A stretch of 64,000 nt of DNA. It comes from Tyto alba. Taxonomy: Eukaryota > Chordata > Aves > Strigiformes > Tytonidae. A program made the translations under genes and the position numbers. Location of the stretch: positions 3,658,001 through 3,722,000 of the forward strand of contig NW_024881322.1 in the NCBI RefSeq assembly GCF_018691265.1, given 5' to 3'. Position 1 is the stretch's first letter. Every line of letters starts with the position of its first letter. Positions 50,669 through 64,000 of the stretch are shown one piece after another. The notes beneath the pieces are model-generated. The model was not told where the DNA came from. It searched no databases and saw nothing but the letters and a program-made list of their open reading frames with translations.

Positions 50669-51670
50669 CAGGGGTGGCCTGATCCAGCCCGATAGCGCGG
50701 CTCCGCTGCTGTCCCCCACCCCGCTCGTGCCCCTGTTCGCACATCGCAGCCACAGCCCCCCACCACCCCCCCCGTGTCCGTGCACACTCCGGAGTCACAC
50801 CAAGCGAGCTGGGTTGGGTCCTGGGGTGCTTTCACCACCCCAAATCCCCTGCGGACCGACGTCCGCCCTGTCCGCTCAGCGTGTGCGTGGAGCAGGAGCA
50901 CGTGCCACGGCTGGTGCGGGACGGGGAGCGGCACTCGGCCGCCAGCAGCTTCCCAGGGGGTTCGCTCTGAGTGTGGGGAGAGGGGGGGAAACACCACCCC
51001 CTTCACCAAACATAATGTCTATTTTATTTTACCGTTTTAGCTTAGCTGAGCAATAAGGAAACAACAACAAAAAAAAACCCCTATAACCTTCTGGCAGACT
51101 ATCCCGCCAGACAGACACCGGTTTTCTCCCACTCCAGCTACCCGACTGCCAGGAGCACAAAGTGGGGAAAGCTGGGAGCTGAGCAGGACCTGTCAGTGGG
51201 GGGGTGTGCCCAGGTGGGGCTGGGCTCTCCCTTCCCTCCCTGGGGGCATCCGTGGGGGCTGCCAGGACCTCGTGAGTGGGTGTTACTTCACCCAGTATAA
51301 GTTTTGCGTCCAGTTGAAAAAAACAATGCTGAAGGCCAGTTTGGGGACAGTGGCTGGGAAAGGAGGGACTTGGATCCCCAGGAATTGGTCCCTGTGACCA
51401 TCAGCATGCAGCTTTTCAGGGGAATGCAAGATCATGCCCTAAAGGGACCCTTCAAAACCCAAGGAAGTGCTGCTTGGCCTTGCTGACGTGGCAGAATCTC
51501 TCTCCCTCTCTTTCTTTTTATTGTAAAGCAGAGGTTATCCTGTCCACCCAAGGCCTGACTTGTTTCACATTACCCATGCAGCCGTGTCTTACAAACACAT
51601 TCAACAAAAAGACAATACTGGGGCTCTGTATGCTAATATAGTATTTATACATTATTTCATATACCCCTAA

Positions 51671-51688
51671 CACACACACACACACACA
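51671..51688 (+). repeat. (CA)9 microsatellite
   Basis: Nine perfect CA units, followed by an imperfect CA-rich extension. Confidence 0.9.
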
Positions 51689-54600
51689 AACACACAGAGA
51701 GCTCTCTGGTTTGGTTTTCTTTTTTTTTAAAGGCCCAGGTTATGGTCAACCAATTCTCTTGGCTGCTTAGCAACAGGCAATTGAGTCTGCCTATCAATTC
51801 TCAGTTTGTAATAACCTGAGGCAGACCTAGATTTTTGTTTTCCCTTGAGCTTTTGTCTTCCTTTCCCTCTATAATAAATACCAGAAACGTAGGGGCAGCA
51901 TGTGTCAGAAATCCCCCGGTGGAATATCTTTCATCGCGCTGGCGGGGCTGCTTCTCTGACAGGACAGAGCTCCAGGTCTCATATACCCTCCTCCCCTTTG
52001 TTAAAACATTTTAGAGATTCATTCTGCATTAGACCACACTTCACAGTAGATTTATCTTTAAAATAGGTAAGTTAAAAATAGACATTTTCTATTTTGTATT
52101 AAAAAGACCCAAAGCGTTCACATGGACAGACAGACCGAATATAGCCCTCAAGGTATATGAATAACTTGGATATTTCTGTCTTTGAATGTGCTACAAAAAA
52201 AGACAGAATATAATTCATTTGATGGGCTAACAGAGCCCTAAAGAGCACGTCCTGCACTGCAACTGAAGGGGCTGGAGCCGAGGGCCCCGGCCGTGCTCCC
52301 GGGGGGATGCGGTGGTGGCCGTGCATGAAGGCGCTGGGGACATGGTGCTGTGTCCTGGCAAGTGCCGTGGAGCTGCTGCCTCACGTCCGAGGAGGGCAGC
52401 ACGGGGCGATGATGGAGAGGAGGGGTATTCAGCCCGTCCCAAGAGGTGCCTGATGGGCAGTGGAGAACTGTGGCGGGGTCTCTATGCCAGCTTTGCTGCC
52501 ACGGCACGCTTCCTCTGAAACTCTTTTGTCCTCTACTGGTAGCACCTTAGGGATGCTGCTTGCTGACTATCACTGCCCTTACTCAGGAAGAAAAAGCAAC
52601 TTAAGGTCTGGAGATAAGGCAAACCTATGGAGATAGCATGAGCAAACAGGGGGAGCCTGCTCACCCCTCTCTGCCCCAGGAGCAGCCCTGTCCCCAGAGC
52701 TTGGGTCAGCTTCAGGCTGGTGGGGACTGTGTGGTCTCTCCAGATGCGAACCCCCCCATACCGGGACGACTCCAGTTCTCAGAGTTATCCCATACCAAAC
52801 CTAAGCATTTCCATTATAAGAAGCATCTGCGGGTGACCGACGCGTGATTTTTACAAGCGGTGAGCAGGAGGAGCCCAGCCACCCCGCGTGCCCTGGATCA
52901 GCCTGGCAAGGGATCAGCATCCCTAGTGCTGGTCCACAGCCCTCGGCTTCATCAGGGCCGCAGCTCTCCCGCTCCCGCAGCGCGGTGTAAAGCAGCTGCC
53001 TGCGGCCGGGGCTGCACTCCCTGCCCGCCGTGGCCCTTGCCCCATCTCCAGGCAGCCTCCAGCTCTCGTGGCCGGGCTCCCCGCAGACGACAAGCTTTTT
53101 CCCTCAAGCCCCAGCTCTGGGTGAGAGGTTTCGCCCCAGCCAGCCCCTCACCCCGCCAAGACATACCTGCTCACTGTGGGTCCCTGGGCTGCCCAGGCGT
53201 CACTGGCCTGTGGCCCTCAGCAGCAGCAGATGTAGCATCAGATGCAGCATCCAAATTGCAGATGACCAACGTGGCCAGCAAGCAGCGGCACTGCCCCTCA
53301 CAGCCAGGCTGTCTGAAGGGGACCTGCAAACGAACCACCACAGGGATTACTGAAACGCTCTCCTTTCACTGAGGTCTCCACAGGTCCTGCAGACATACTC
53401 TGATCCTTACCTGGTCTCTACCATACGTATGTCACAGGACCAAGCACTGTTTCTCCCCAGAGCTCGTGACCCGAACGATGGTCAGAAACCACCCGCAATG
53501 CCTTTGCTTTCTTGATCTTTCTGTGCAGATCAACGGGTCCATCGGACGCTGGTTCATGCTGTTCCCAGAGGCTGCAAGAGATGATGGAGACTGGTAAAGC
53601 CAATAGCATGCATGAATCTCCTCCCACAAGGACCAGACCGAAGGATCATCAGAACCTTCCCCTTGCAGCCAGAACTGAGGTGGTGCCAGGGAAGGAGGAC
53701 TGGGGGTCCCCATGGTCCCAGCCCAGGCTGCGTACTCACAGCCCTTCCCTCCGGCTCCGGGCTGGAGCCTGATGAGCTGCCGTATCACGTAATACCATCA
53801 ACTCATCTTTCGCTTGCTGGAAATTTAGCAAGAGGATCCAGCTAAAGCAGACGGCATGGAAACAAATCGTAGGCAGGGTATATCCATAAGGACTGGCCTA
53901 GGTGTTCACTTAGCCCAGGGGCCCTTTTGTCCCCACAGAGACTGCGCAGCAGCTTTCCTCACCTTGAGTGATAGGACCATGCTGCATGCATACAGGCATT
54001 GCCCCAGCTGCACGGCTTTGTAAGATACGACTGGCAAATAAATGCACATGTATTCATGCATCCCTGGAATATAAAGGCACATTGGGAAAACGAGCATGTG
54101 AAAAAGCAGTACTTTGGATGCCTCATTTATTCTAAAAATTGACATTTTCATCTCAAAATGGGTTAACGAATTAGTCACAAGTAATGCAAGCACAGCAACT
54201 ATCATTAGCAGGACATTTACCATCCCAGGAGGTGATAAGTGCCTCGATACAAAGGGCAGGAGCATTTCTAAAGCTGGAAGGGACAGTCTGGCCAGGAAGA
54301 TTAAAAACCCCTTCTCAATTTAAAAAGATGTGCAAGGGAGGCGTTGGTAGGGGGTTGTCTTGCATCATACTGATGTCAAATCCGAATTTGGTTTAGCAAA
54401 GAAAATACAGGCCCAGAAATCCAGAGCTTCTCCAGCAAATTCACCCAAGCAAGTCAACCAGGATCCACACCAGCATTACCTCTGGGCTTAAGGTCACCCC
54501 GCAGCTGCACCCTGGCACTGATGCAGAGCTCCTGGCCGTCGCGCAGGCGAAGGCAGCGGTTGATCAGCTCCCTGCAAGCCTGCAATCCAGGTTGCACATG

Positions 54601-55103
54601 TGCCACTGGGAAAGGAAGGGGTGCTGGCACATACCAGCAGGGCTGCAGCTCAGCCGGTTTTGGAGGTATCGGCGAGCAAACACACAGAGCAGGGGCTGGG
54701 TTCCGTGTTCGGCTGTTGGGAGCAGCACACGGCTGTGAAAGCGAGCAGCCAGGACCTTTCTCCAAGAGGAATCCTGCAGGAAAGCCACGTCTCCGCACGA
54801 TGAAAACACAGTCAAGTTCCTGCCCAGGTTTCCAAACCTGTGCCTGCCTTTGCAGAGGGAATTCGCCAGTGTGAAGTTTGTGGTACGGTATTCTCTTCCG
54901 AACCTTCTTCCAAGTGGGAGGGAAAAGTCATATTGCTGTTGTTGAAAGTTCAGTTATAATTGTGTTGAAAATTGTACCAATCTATCTTCTCCCTACATAC
55001 CTCTCCCTATGCTCTGCCCTCCTGCTAGGGCAGTAAAATTACAGGAAAAAGCAAACTCTACCTTTCAAACAGCAAGATGTTAAGGGAAATAAGGGAATTT
55101 CCG

Positions 55104-55130
55104 CCCCCCCCCCCCCCCCCCAAAAAAAAA
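55104..55130 (+). repeat. C18 run followed by A9
   Basis: C at 55104-55121, then A at 55122-55130. Likely length-variable. Confidence 0.9.
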
Positions 55131-55752
55131 TCTGTGCATTTGACCTGTTCATAGCAGGAATTCGCTATCTACAAAACAAAATCCAGGACACTTGGTGCAC
55201 TATTGATTGAACAGCAACTGCTGGATGCAAAGCATCCAGTGGGGATTACAGAAACACCACACTCCAATGCAATCTTTAGGAACGGGGAAATATTTTTAAA
55301 AAACGTCAGCTGCGGTGTAAATCAGAAACAGCTTCAATGAAGCTGCACAAGGGCTGGTCATCACAAAAGTGATCCTACTATAAGTGTACATTTAACTTAT
55401 GATAACCCTGGTGTAATTCTCCACCGGGAAATCATTTCTGGAACAGTTAATACACCTTTTAAAGTTTACTTATGGCTAAGAGTATGTGTTTAAGGAAATA
55501 CAACTAAAAAGAAAATGAAATACTGGAACAGTTATCCACACAAGAGGTTACACTACTTTAACCACCCTGAATTCAATTCTGGCTCTCAAACTGGTAACGT
55601 TTTCCCAGATACACCGTTCCCATAGACCCATGTACTTTTGTGCAACTGTACATCTGGTGCAGAATGTGAAACAAGACCCTTTCCCAGAGTGAGGATGCAG
55701 CACTGGCAACTCCATCATTAAGCACTTTCTTTGAGGAAAATCAGGTTTGCTT

Positions 55753-55775
55753 AAAAAAAAAAAAAAAAAAAAAAA
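55753..55775 (+). repeat. A23 homopolymer
   Basis: Uninterrupted run of 23 A. The sequence before it is not recognisable as an element. Confidence 0.9.
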
Positions 55776-56838
55776 GAACTGGCAACAACTACAAAGTCCA
55801 AACCAGAGTAACATCGAAGATAGAAGAAACGTAATCAGGAGTGCAAGCAAGCTGCTGAAAAATGGCTTTAGCCTACCCGATAATTATCCATACCGATGCT
55901 GTGCAATTTGTGTGTTAAACTATTATGCTCACACACGGCGATGTACTAAAATTCTTCTTCGCAAAATGTCCATTCAAAATTAAATGATGCTTTAGCCTCA
56001 CCACTAGGATTTTTCTCATACCAAGTCATGTTTGTAATAAACTTTATTAAATGTGATAAAATATTACACAGTTCATACAGAGAAACCCAACAGGGAAATC
56101 CTGTCCATTTCTGTTAAACTAAGTAGCAGAGCTTTGTCGCTGGCATTAAGAGAACAGCTTTGAGCTTCGCTAGAGATATGTTTGAGAAAATCCCCATAGT
56201 TCTTAATGAATAATTGAAGACAATATATAACTGAGACGCTTGTTTGCTACCTCCAGAGCTAGATCCTAGAGGACCATTAAATTAATTTTTAATAACGTAT
56301 GCTATGGTTAAAGTTATGGGACACATGATTTCACTCTAAATATGCTCATCCTATGAAGAATAATCCCACAGTTATAACCTGGGTAGCAGGAGGTTTACAA
56401 TGACTAATAAAGCAGAAAGCGAAACATTAGGAGAGTTTACAGCTACTCCAATTTGTTTTTCACATATCATTTGTTTATGCCTCTTACCTAAAGACACGTT
56501 CCATGAATTTAATGGTGTACCATGATGATAATGCTCAAATTCTCTAGCACAGTTCTCACTTACATGATCTTTTTTTTTTTTCCCTCCAGAAGCTACGAAT
56601 TGTGAAGGCTTTTCAGGTGTGCAGGGTCTGTGCAAGATCCTATCCATTTTAGTTATTTAACATATGGGGTCAGTGAGGAGGCAATTTCTGCTATTGCCAC
56701 AGGGTGATGCTGAAAATGATTCACAAATTCATTATCCAAGAAGAATTCAGTATAGTAAGTTGTCTGCAAAACAAATTTGTGCAGAACAAAGTAATCATTA
56801 GGAAATCCAGACCATTTTCAGTAATTACAATAATTTAA

Positions 56839-57123
56839 GGGCTGGAGCAGCTCCCCTGTGAGGTCAAGGCTCAGAGAGTCAGGGTTGTTCGGCCTGGTGA
56901 AATCTTACAGTGCCTTCCAGTACTTAAAGGGGGGACAGGAAAGGTGGGAAGGGAATCTTTATGCCCAGAGCAGCTGTGGCTGCCCCCTCCCTGGAAGGGT
57001 TCAAGGCCAGGTTGGACGGGGCTGGGAGCACCCTGGGCTGGGGGAAGGGGGCCCTGCCCAGGGCAGGGGGGTGAGACCAGGTGATCTTTAAGGTCCCTTC
57101 CAACCCAAACCATCCTGTGATTC
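56839..57123 (+). mobile_element. CR1 LINE 3' end with internal deletions
   Basis: The block begins with the GGGCTGGAGCAGCTC sequence common in the CR1 3' region. It continues through GTTCAAGGCCAGGTTGG and ends GTCCCTTCCAACCCAAACC followed by one degenerate ATCCTGTGATTCT tail unit, the typical avian CR1 terminus. Compared with the family as I know it, a short stretch is missing near 56900 and a longer one (probably 150-200 bases) near 56960, so the copy is internally deleted. Orientation is opposite to the other CR1 in the window. Confidence 0.93.
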
Positions 57124-60100
57124 TCACTGCCAAGTGCACCTAGGTTTCTATTAATTGCGGCATAATAGTGTTTCACTTAATGTTCACTCTGTCTTCAAGA
57201 AAGGCTGGTTTATCTTTGGAATAAATTAACATAATAAAAGAAGGTAACAATGAAAGAATGACAAAACCAGCATAAACTTTAAACCAAAAAAGAACAGAGA
57301 AGTTACCAAATATCCCGTGCCATGGATGGCTCAGTATTTGCATAGAATCTCTACAGACTACCACCAAATTGAGCAGCATGCTAGAATATATTTGAATGCA
57401 GGTAAAGTAGAGCACATTTTGTAATGCTGTAAAGGAACCTGAAGGTTTAAGACACAGAGTGATAGCCTGTAGCCAGCGAAGCTTTTATTTAGTGAAAAGC
57501 AGAAAGCAGTTTTGGAAACTGTGGTTTGTAGTTTCTTGACAAACTCAGTGTCACCATCACAGCCAATGGTGCATGCTCACTCACTTCAAGAGAAGCCTTT
57601 GCCCAACGGCACTAGTGCTTGAGGTGAAAAGTGGAAGAGAGGAAGGAGAAAGGCAGAGACATGCTCAACACCCAATCCCTTCATGCTCTCCTCTTAGCCA
57701 CTTTTGAACAGACATTTAGAATAAACAGGTCTATCATTTGTACCTAACAAGAATAACCTCATGAAGGAGAAATTCAGGACACACACCCCTAGCCAGAACA
57801 GCAGTCCTTTTTTTCCAAAAGAAACTTCTAGTGCCAACCAGCTACGCAGAAAAACACCACTCACTTCACAAACCTATATGCCTTTACTTGGATGAGAGAG
57901 TATCTTTTCACAAGCGATTTTTCAAATTAAGACATACTAAGTTTCAAGGCTTCTAAGAGATCTGTGAGATAAGAAGATGTGTTAGGGCTTGCTGAAGACA
58001 TCTGAAGATACCTGCAAAGGCAGTAAGGTCTCCATGGCTTTTGAAGATCTGCCACCCAGGTAATGATATGCTACTAAATTATACCTAGAAATCTCAGCTG
58101 GAACCTGCTCTTAAGATTTGCCATTCAGTGTTGGCCATAAACTGCATTAGGAAGGAGGTGGGCAAAAACTGTAAGTGACAAACTGCAGCAAACCTAAACC
58201 TTGTTTTTAGTTTTCCTCATTTTTAGACCCGAGCACAAATTGCAGATGAAATGTGGTTCTTGCTGGAAGATTACAGTTATGGTTTCCATACCCAGCAAAG
58301 ATGGAAAGAACCAGACAGTAATGAGAAAAATATATATATGTAATTTTTTTTTAAAGTCCTGATCTTGGCCAGGCGGTGTCCAGATCTGCAGGGCCTTTTG
58401 TCCTACCTACTTTTTACCACCTCAAAATTGCTTCAGCGCAGATTTCTGGCTAAAGCTAGAATGTGTGTACATCTCCCAATTTACAGCACAGGTTGTTTTT
58501 CCTCCAAAATATGTCACACCAGGACAGCAAAGATCTGAGCAGTGAAAAAACATTTGCAACCATACAGGCCTTTAAATTCTGATTCATTAATTTGATTTTT
58601 TGTGTGTGTGGTAATAGAGTGCAAGAGAACCAGCTATTCCAGGCATCATACAAATACTGACCAAGACGAGATTCCCTGTTGGTAAAACCTTTGTGAACTG
58701 GTTTGTCAGATTTAGATTAACACTTTGTGACCTTTGGAGAAAGGTCTCACAAGCTCAAGGATTAAACAGAAAGGAATGTGCATCTGATCATGCAATGTAT
58801 CAACAACTCTGTGTTTAAATATCACCTGGCTAGAGGGATTGTCCATTCTGAAGACAGTAGCATCGCCCTCCAGGAATCTTCCCTTATTTGAAATGTGCAA
58901 AACCTCACCAGAGAATTGACTCCTAACATCATGAGCTGTTACTCTCTCAACACTGCTAAAAAAAAAAAAAAAAACCAAACAGATAGCAATTTCAAAAAGG
59001 CCATTTCTCACTTTTGGTTTTGTGTAGTTTTTTTTTTGTTTTGTTTTGTTTTTTTTTATATATTTTTATTTTTTTTTTCAAAATGAGCAGGGCTCCTCGG
59101 GCCACCCCACCAGAGAGGCTGCTGTGACGGGAGGATGTCCTCCTCTGGGGCTGCACAGGCAGTCCTGATGAAGACAGCATCGACTCACCCTTGCTAGCTC
59201 TGCATCTCCCCGCCAACATCGCCTTTGCAGATCCCTGCTAGCAGGGTGAGCCCCAAATCACGTGGACTCTGTCCAACGCTGCCCTGTGCCCTGGCTGCAG
59301 ATCAGTGAGGGAAATGAAAGTTAGATGTAGTGTGTTAAGTACTTTCTAGTAACTCTAATTGTGAAATTGAAGGATTTGCATTTTTTTTTTTTTTTTATAG
59401 CATTGTGTGATTGTGTAGAAGTCACAGCTCTATCTCGATGGACTGTCTGAAATCAGTGGAGGCTGGAAATGGGAGTTACCCATGCCCTTGGATTATAACA
59501 CAGGCAGTTATAGACTGTGTTATGAACTATAGTTCAAAAACTCAGTCTACAACTATGACCCACTGACTCAATGAACTTGAAACATCTCATTAAAAAAAAC
59601 AACCCAGAAGGAGAGGTTCCCAGAAGCATGACAAACTGATGGCTAAAATAACGTGTGGGTTGGACAAAGCACTATCAAGGAAACACCTTGATCTTGAACT
59701 GTGGCCGCCAGATCACAGAGCAGTCTTGAGGGAGGACATCAGGTTCTCATCCGATTGCTGCTTTTAGTAAATGGTCCCAGAATATCCCATTACAGAGAGA
59801 GGGTGCACACAGCTACCACAGGCATTAGCTGACTGCTCGACTATGCCCCTGCAACATATAAAAATCAAATGACAAAGTAGATGATTAAAGAGAAACAATC
59901 AAAAAGAAATTAAAGCTGACTGCTATCTTAAGGTACATCAAATTGCCTTGTGCTCTCCTGAGCAGCAAGGCAGGGATGTTGGAACTAAATTAAGAGGAAA
60001 ATTATAACTGTTGTTCTTATCTAACCTTGACGTTAAACACCATTTCATGTTATTGTTGCAGCCATTACATTTGGCACAAATTTTGGCCAGTCTTGTTCTT

Positions 60101-63100
60101 CTGAAATCTTATTCCCTGTTAAAATCCAAGAAATCCAACAAGCAGGTTAAGCAGCTCAATTTAAGGCATGTTTCGGGGGTCTACAGTTAGCACAGTCCAT
60201 AGCATAGATGGGGCCAATTTAAACCGGTGTTCCTTTGCTAAACATGTTACAAAAAGCAAAAGGGTTAAAAAATATTTAAACTTGCTAAAATATGGAGCCA
60301 CACAATAGCCAAAAGCTATTGAAATAGAAGATCACAGAAAAGACACTAGGAGAATATAAAAGTTGGCAAGAAAGTATTAAATTTCAGCTCTACTAAATAA
60401 AATATTTTCAAAAGCTTTTTTGTTTTAGATACCACTGATATGATAATCAATCAGTCTGGCTACTTAGACACACAGCGCCCCATCAGAGGATTTAGCAAAA
60501 ATGAAGTACTAAATTATTCAGCATTTAAAGCAGTCATGTAAGGAATATGTAGCTGAAAAGGACAAACTGCAAAACAAGATTATTTTAATTTTACCTCAGT
60601 ATATACTGCGGATTTAAGAGGACCTTCTGGGAAAATATCTAAACCTTTTTTCCATGCACAGAATTGAGATCTCAGCTTTCAATTTCCTATTTTAAGTCAA
60701 ATTATTCTAGTGTATATATGCCACAGAAAAACAGGATATCGATCTCTGAACTTTTAAAATTAACATTTTTACCATTTTTACTGTATTTATAGCTATGTCT
60801 TCTCTCTCTCAGCTAGGCTGCCTTTTTTTTTTTTTTTAAATACCCTGCTCTGTTACAAATATGTATACTGTTAAGCTTATAAATATTAGGAAAGTCTCAA
60901 CTTTGCATACATGTACTACACACATGCAGTACATGTGTATGTCCAAGGAATCAGAGTTAACCTTATTCAGACAAATACTACATACTCTCAGAAAGACAAC
61001 TTTAAATTAGCAAGCTTTAAATTTTCAGTTTCCTCAAATTTTTAGCTGTAATGTACACAAACTAGATGATATTTATGTTCTGCATGAAAAGTTCTGACTA
61101 ATTTTGGATACGCTTTGATACATCAGCTCTAATCTTCTGGAATATAGTCCATTTTAAGTCTTTCTCAAGGTTCATTATCAACATTTTGAGTGTTTTATAA
61201 AACAGGAATACAAGCCTATTAGTCCCTGAGATTGTGAAACAGCAGTTAATAGCCAAAAGAACAATGACAAAATGGGCATTATTTCACACAATTTCACATG
61301 ATTTTTGTACATAGCTCTAAGAATAAAAAAAATCCTGTATCAAGCCATTAAAACACAGGCAGGAGTGGAATTCATACAGAACTGATATTGTAAAATGTGG
61401 ACACCTGACAAAATAGAAGTTGCTGTTTGCCAATGTGTGCATCTCAAGATCACAGTATTAAACAGCATCAAAATAACTCATTCAGGTGGTAAATGTGTCT
61501 TAAGTCCCCATCTCTCTTACTCTAGTATTGAATCTAGCATTGAATTTCCTTCTGGCAGCTGCACTAAAATACTAAACCATTCTCAGAGGCTGAATGACAC
61601 GATCTGGGCACCACGGTTTATTGACTCATGACAGATGACCAGCACACGTTTCAAGTCTTTGATCACTGGTAGAGATTCTTACTTCTCTTTCAAACGTTTG
61701 CTGTGAATTTCTAAACAGAAAGAGAAAAAACTCAAATCTAAGCCAAACAATAATGACCAAAACTGCAAGGCATCAACTCCACCTGATTTAGTATTAAGAT
61801 TTTTTAAAGAGAACACTTTGAAACTTCATACCAAGCATGTTTTTGGTTGCTAGCCACAGAGCAAGCAAGAATTCTGTACCAACTACAGTAGACATTAATC
61901 CTAATTCACATCTATTTCCACAATGAGCTGATAGTGCAGTGTCGAACAGAATTTGAGCTGTTCTGTGCAGTTTAAAAACAGACAGAAGTTTCAAATGATT
62001 GCCCATTTCCACCCTGCAATTGTGACAAAAGGCATTCAGAGTTCTAAACTTTTTTTTCCCCACTTCATTAACATGTTGGAAAGCAAAATACAATTCTGAC
62101 AGATTTAACCCATACACATGTACCTAAATGGACAATTAATTCTCTGTTACTTTTGGGACAGTCTTTGAAATAAGTGAAACCTGCTAAAATAAATACCTAC
62201 AACATGCACATTATTCTTTTGTTTTCTTTCCACTGCTTTTCTAAATGTGTTAAAAAATGTTGGGATACACATATGTTTATAAGGTCAGCTGGAGCATTCT
62301 CTAGTAAAACTGATTTACAGAAAATACACTACAGAATAACAGAGTTAAGACCCTGACCTTACCATGCTGAATTACTGACCTATACACAACCTGAATTTTC
62401 ATATTGCTCAACTTTTGAGCAGTTCTAGAGCTTCTGACACGTATCTCCTCTACAACTCAGGAAAACAAACCCCAAAACCTAACAGAAATGGGAAGGACCA
62501 CCACCCCCACAGCACCAGAGCCGACCACCTCCCTGGTGGGATAAAGGCAGGACTGGAACTCTTTGGCTTATTGCACAGACCCGAGACCCCAGTCCAGAGG
62601 TAACCATCAGAAAAGCGGGCTGCCATGCTACCCTTTGAAGGTTGACACATTTTGCTAGAGAATTTTGGCTACTTCCCTGTAGAAGGAACAGTGAGAATCT
62701 TTGTGTTATCTCCCAGACTGTAAATTTGTAGCCACAACCACTTTCACTGCTTCCACACTTAAACTTGGTCCTGTTCCCTCATGCCTGCCACCCTTGCTTA
62801 CTCTGATCCCCATTCCAAGTCAGGGTCCCCACTGCCCCATTTTACTTGCGGGAACATAAAGGCTCTTTGCAGCTTACACCACCTCCTGCCAGTCCTAGTC
62901 TTCTTCTCTATGCTGCAAAGAGAAGGTCCCTGGGTCTAGTCACTGCTTTCTGTGGCATTAGCATCAGTCCTCACAGAATCACATCAGGCTCTTGATGGAG
63001 CCTGCTTACCTTCTCTCAGACTTTTTTCCATCTCCTCTACAGACAAACTGGGCAGCTGCTTCTTGCCTGAAGACCTGTAAAGGACCATTGAACTCAAGGA

Positions 63101-64000
63101 AGGAAAAGTTTACTACACTCAGCTTTTATTCCTGAAGACACTCTACTTTCCAAGAGCTGTTACAGGGAATATTGCTGGGCTATCTGATGGGACTGGCTCA
63201 CTTAGCACAACTGGGACAGACAGTATCATCAATGCTTGATGGAGCGAGGGGAAGTAATGTGCAGTGGAAGTTAACTACTTAGAAGAATCTATCAGCTGAT
63301 CTTCAGAACCTATACAGGAATTGCTAGTAATCCGGCTGAATTAAAGGTTTGAGAAAGCCACAGCTTCTGTCTCGATGTTTTAAAACCAACATGTTTGAGA
63401 GCACAGTAGGGTTTAAGTTTGGCAACATAATAAACAACTTGACACCGAGCCTCTTAACAGGAGAAAACACAAAACCATAACAATTTACCTGCTTGATACA
63501 AATATAAATACAAGGCAAGTAAGCATTTGACATTTTTTTTTTGTCAGTTGTTATAGGTGAATTCAAGTCCCAAAACATTAAGCAGCTGGTTCTTCCCAAA
63601 AGATATTTTGCAAAGTAGTAATCCAAATACAGAATGCATCTTGGCATGTACTACAATGAGAAAGTGTTGACATACATTCACACTTTATTTCATTTTCTTC
63701 AAGGAATAAAGTACCAGTAAAGATCTACATGTTTGCCTTACTGCAAACTTCTTGCTCTCACTGAGAAGTACTTCGCCTTGCAGACAATCACACACAAATC
63801 AATGCTTCCTCTCCTTAGATGTCACATTAAACTACTCAGGTTTTAAGTGTGAATGGGATTTGCAATCTGCTACAATGTAAGTAAAGAGGATTGTCTGTTT
63901 ATAGAGCAAATGATAGAAAAACAAAGAGAAGGACATCTCCTTTAAAGTAACTGCAGACAGTACAACTGGCATATTTTGAAATTCTAAGGCAACAATATCA
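57124..64000. other. AT-rich intergenic or intronic sequence, no supported gene
   Basis: About 6.9 kb, AT-rich and low in repeats. In mammals the next gene upstream of TRIM71 is CNOT10 in the same orientation, so its 3' end could lie at or beyond the right edge. I looked for the CNOT10 C-terminal exon on the minus strand and did not find it. A minus-strand AATAAA at about 63680 is compatible with a poly-A signal but is not evidence alone. Confidence 0.5.
59028..59078 (+). repeat. T-rich low-complexity tract
   Basis: Mostly T with spaced G and a short TATATA stretch. An A17 run (58958-58974) lies about 50 bases before it. Confidence 0.85.

Larger units (their letters stand above)
50669..56838. 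other. Intergenic, no supported gene
   Basis: About 6.2 kb. I recognise no exon or interspersed element apart from simple repeats. Short frames at 52860-53372 and 54521-54874 lie in GC-rich patches and lack any family signature. Confidence 0.55.

Noticed and set aside
63676..63690. Minus-strand AATAAA as the 3' end of an upstream gene such as CNOT10
   Set aside because: A lone hexamer in AT-rich DNA is uninformative, and no CNOT10 coding sequence was recognised nearby.

Overview
This window looks like vertebrate nuclear DNA, most likely from a bird. The non-coding background is AT-leaning with little repeat content. The only interspersed elements I can recognise are two CR1 LINE fragments, one of which ends in the tail typical of avian CR1. 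One gene is clear: the first coding exon of TRIM71 (LIN-41), on the minus strand. There are no operons, tRNAs, rRNAs, CRISPR arrays or prokaryotic features. I see no compact undescribed multi-gene system.

Layout. 1-19080 is read as TRIM71 intron 1, because the gene runs leftwards and no later exon was recognised. 19081-20007 is the first coding exon: 309 codons with the RING finger, low-complexity linkers, B-box 1 and the start of B-box 2, ending at a good splice donor. The exon sits in a very GC-rich CpG island of about 3.5 kb (about 18600-22170), studded with poly-C/poly-G runs, poly-A runs, a CCT microsatellite and a purine-only tract. Just upstream of the island, at 22204-22761, is an 11-copy minisatellite of an unusual composite unit: a long T tract, an invariant 16-base core beginning GGCAATT, and a C-rich block. 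It is the most distinctive structure in the window.

22762-64000 is about 41 kb with no gene I can support. It holds a decayed CR1 reverse-transcriptase fragment (about 31705-33220, sense on minus), a short CR1 3' end (56839-57123, sense on plus), an orphan CpG-island-like block (about 40640-41310), a TATA-containing candidate regulatory patch (about 30230-30365), and several simple repeats. In mammals CNOT10 lies upstream of TRIM71 in the same orientation. I did not find its C-terminal exon here.

Function. TRIM71 is a stem-cell RING E3 ligase and RNA-binding protein of the let-7/LIN28 pathway. The window covers its N-terminal ubiquitin-ligase half, its promoter region and upstream flank. The coiled coil, filamin domain, NHL propeller and let-7-target 3' UTR must lie beyond the left edge.
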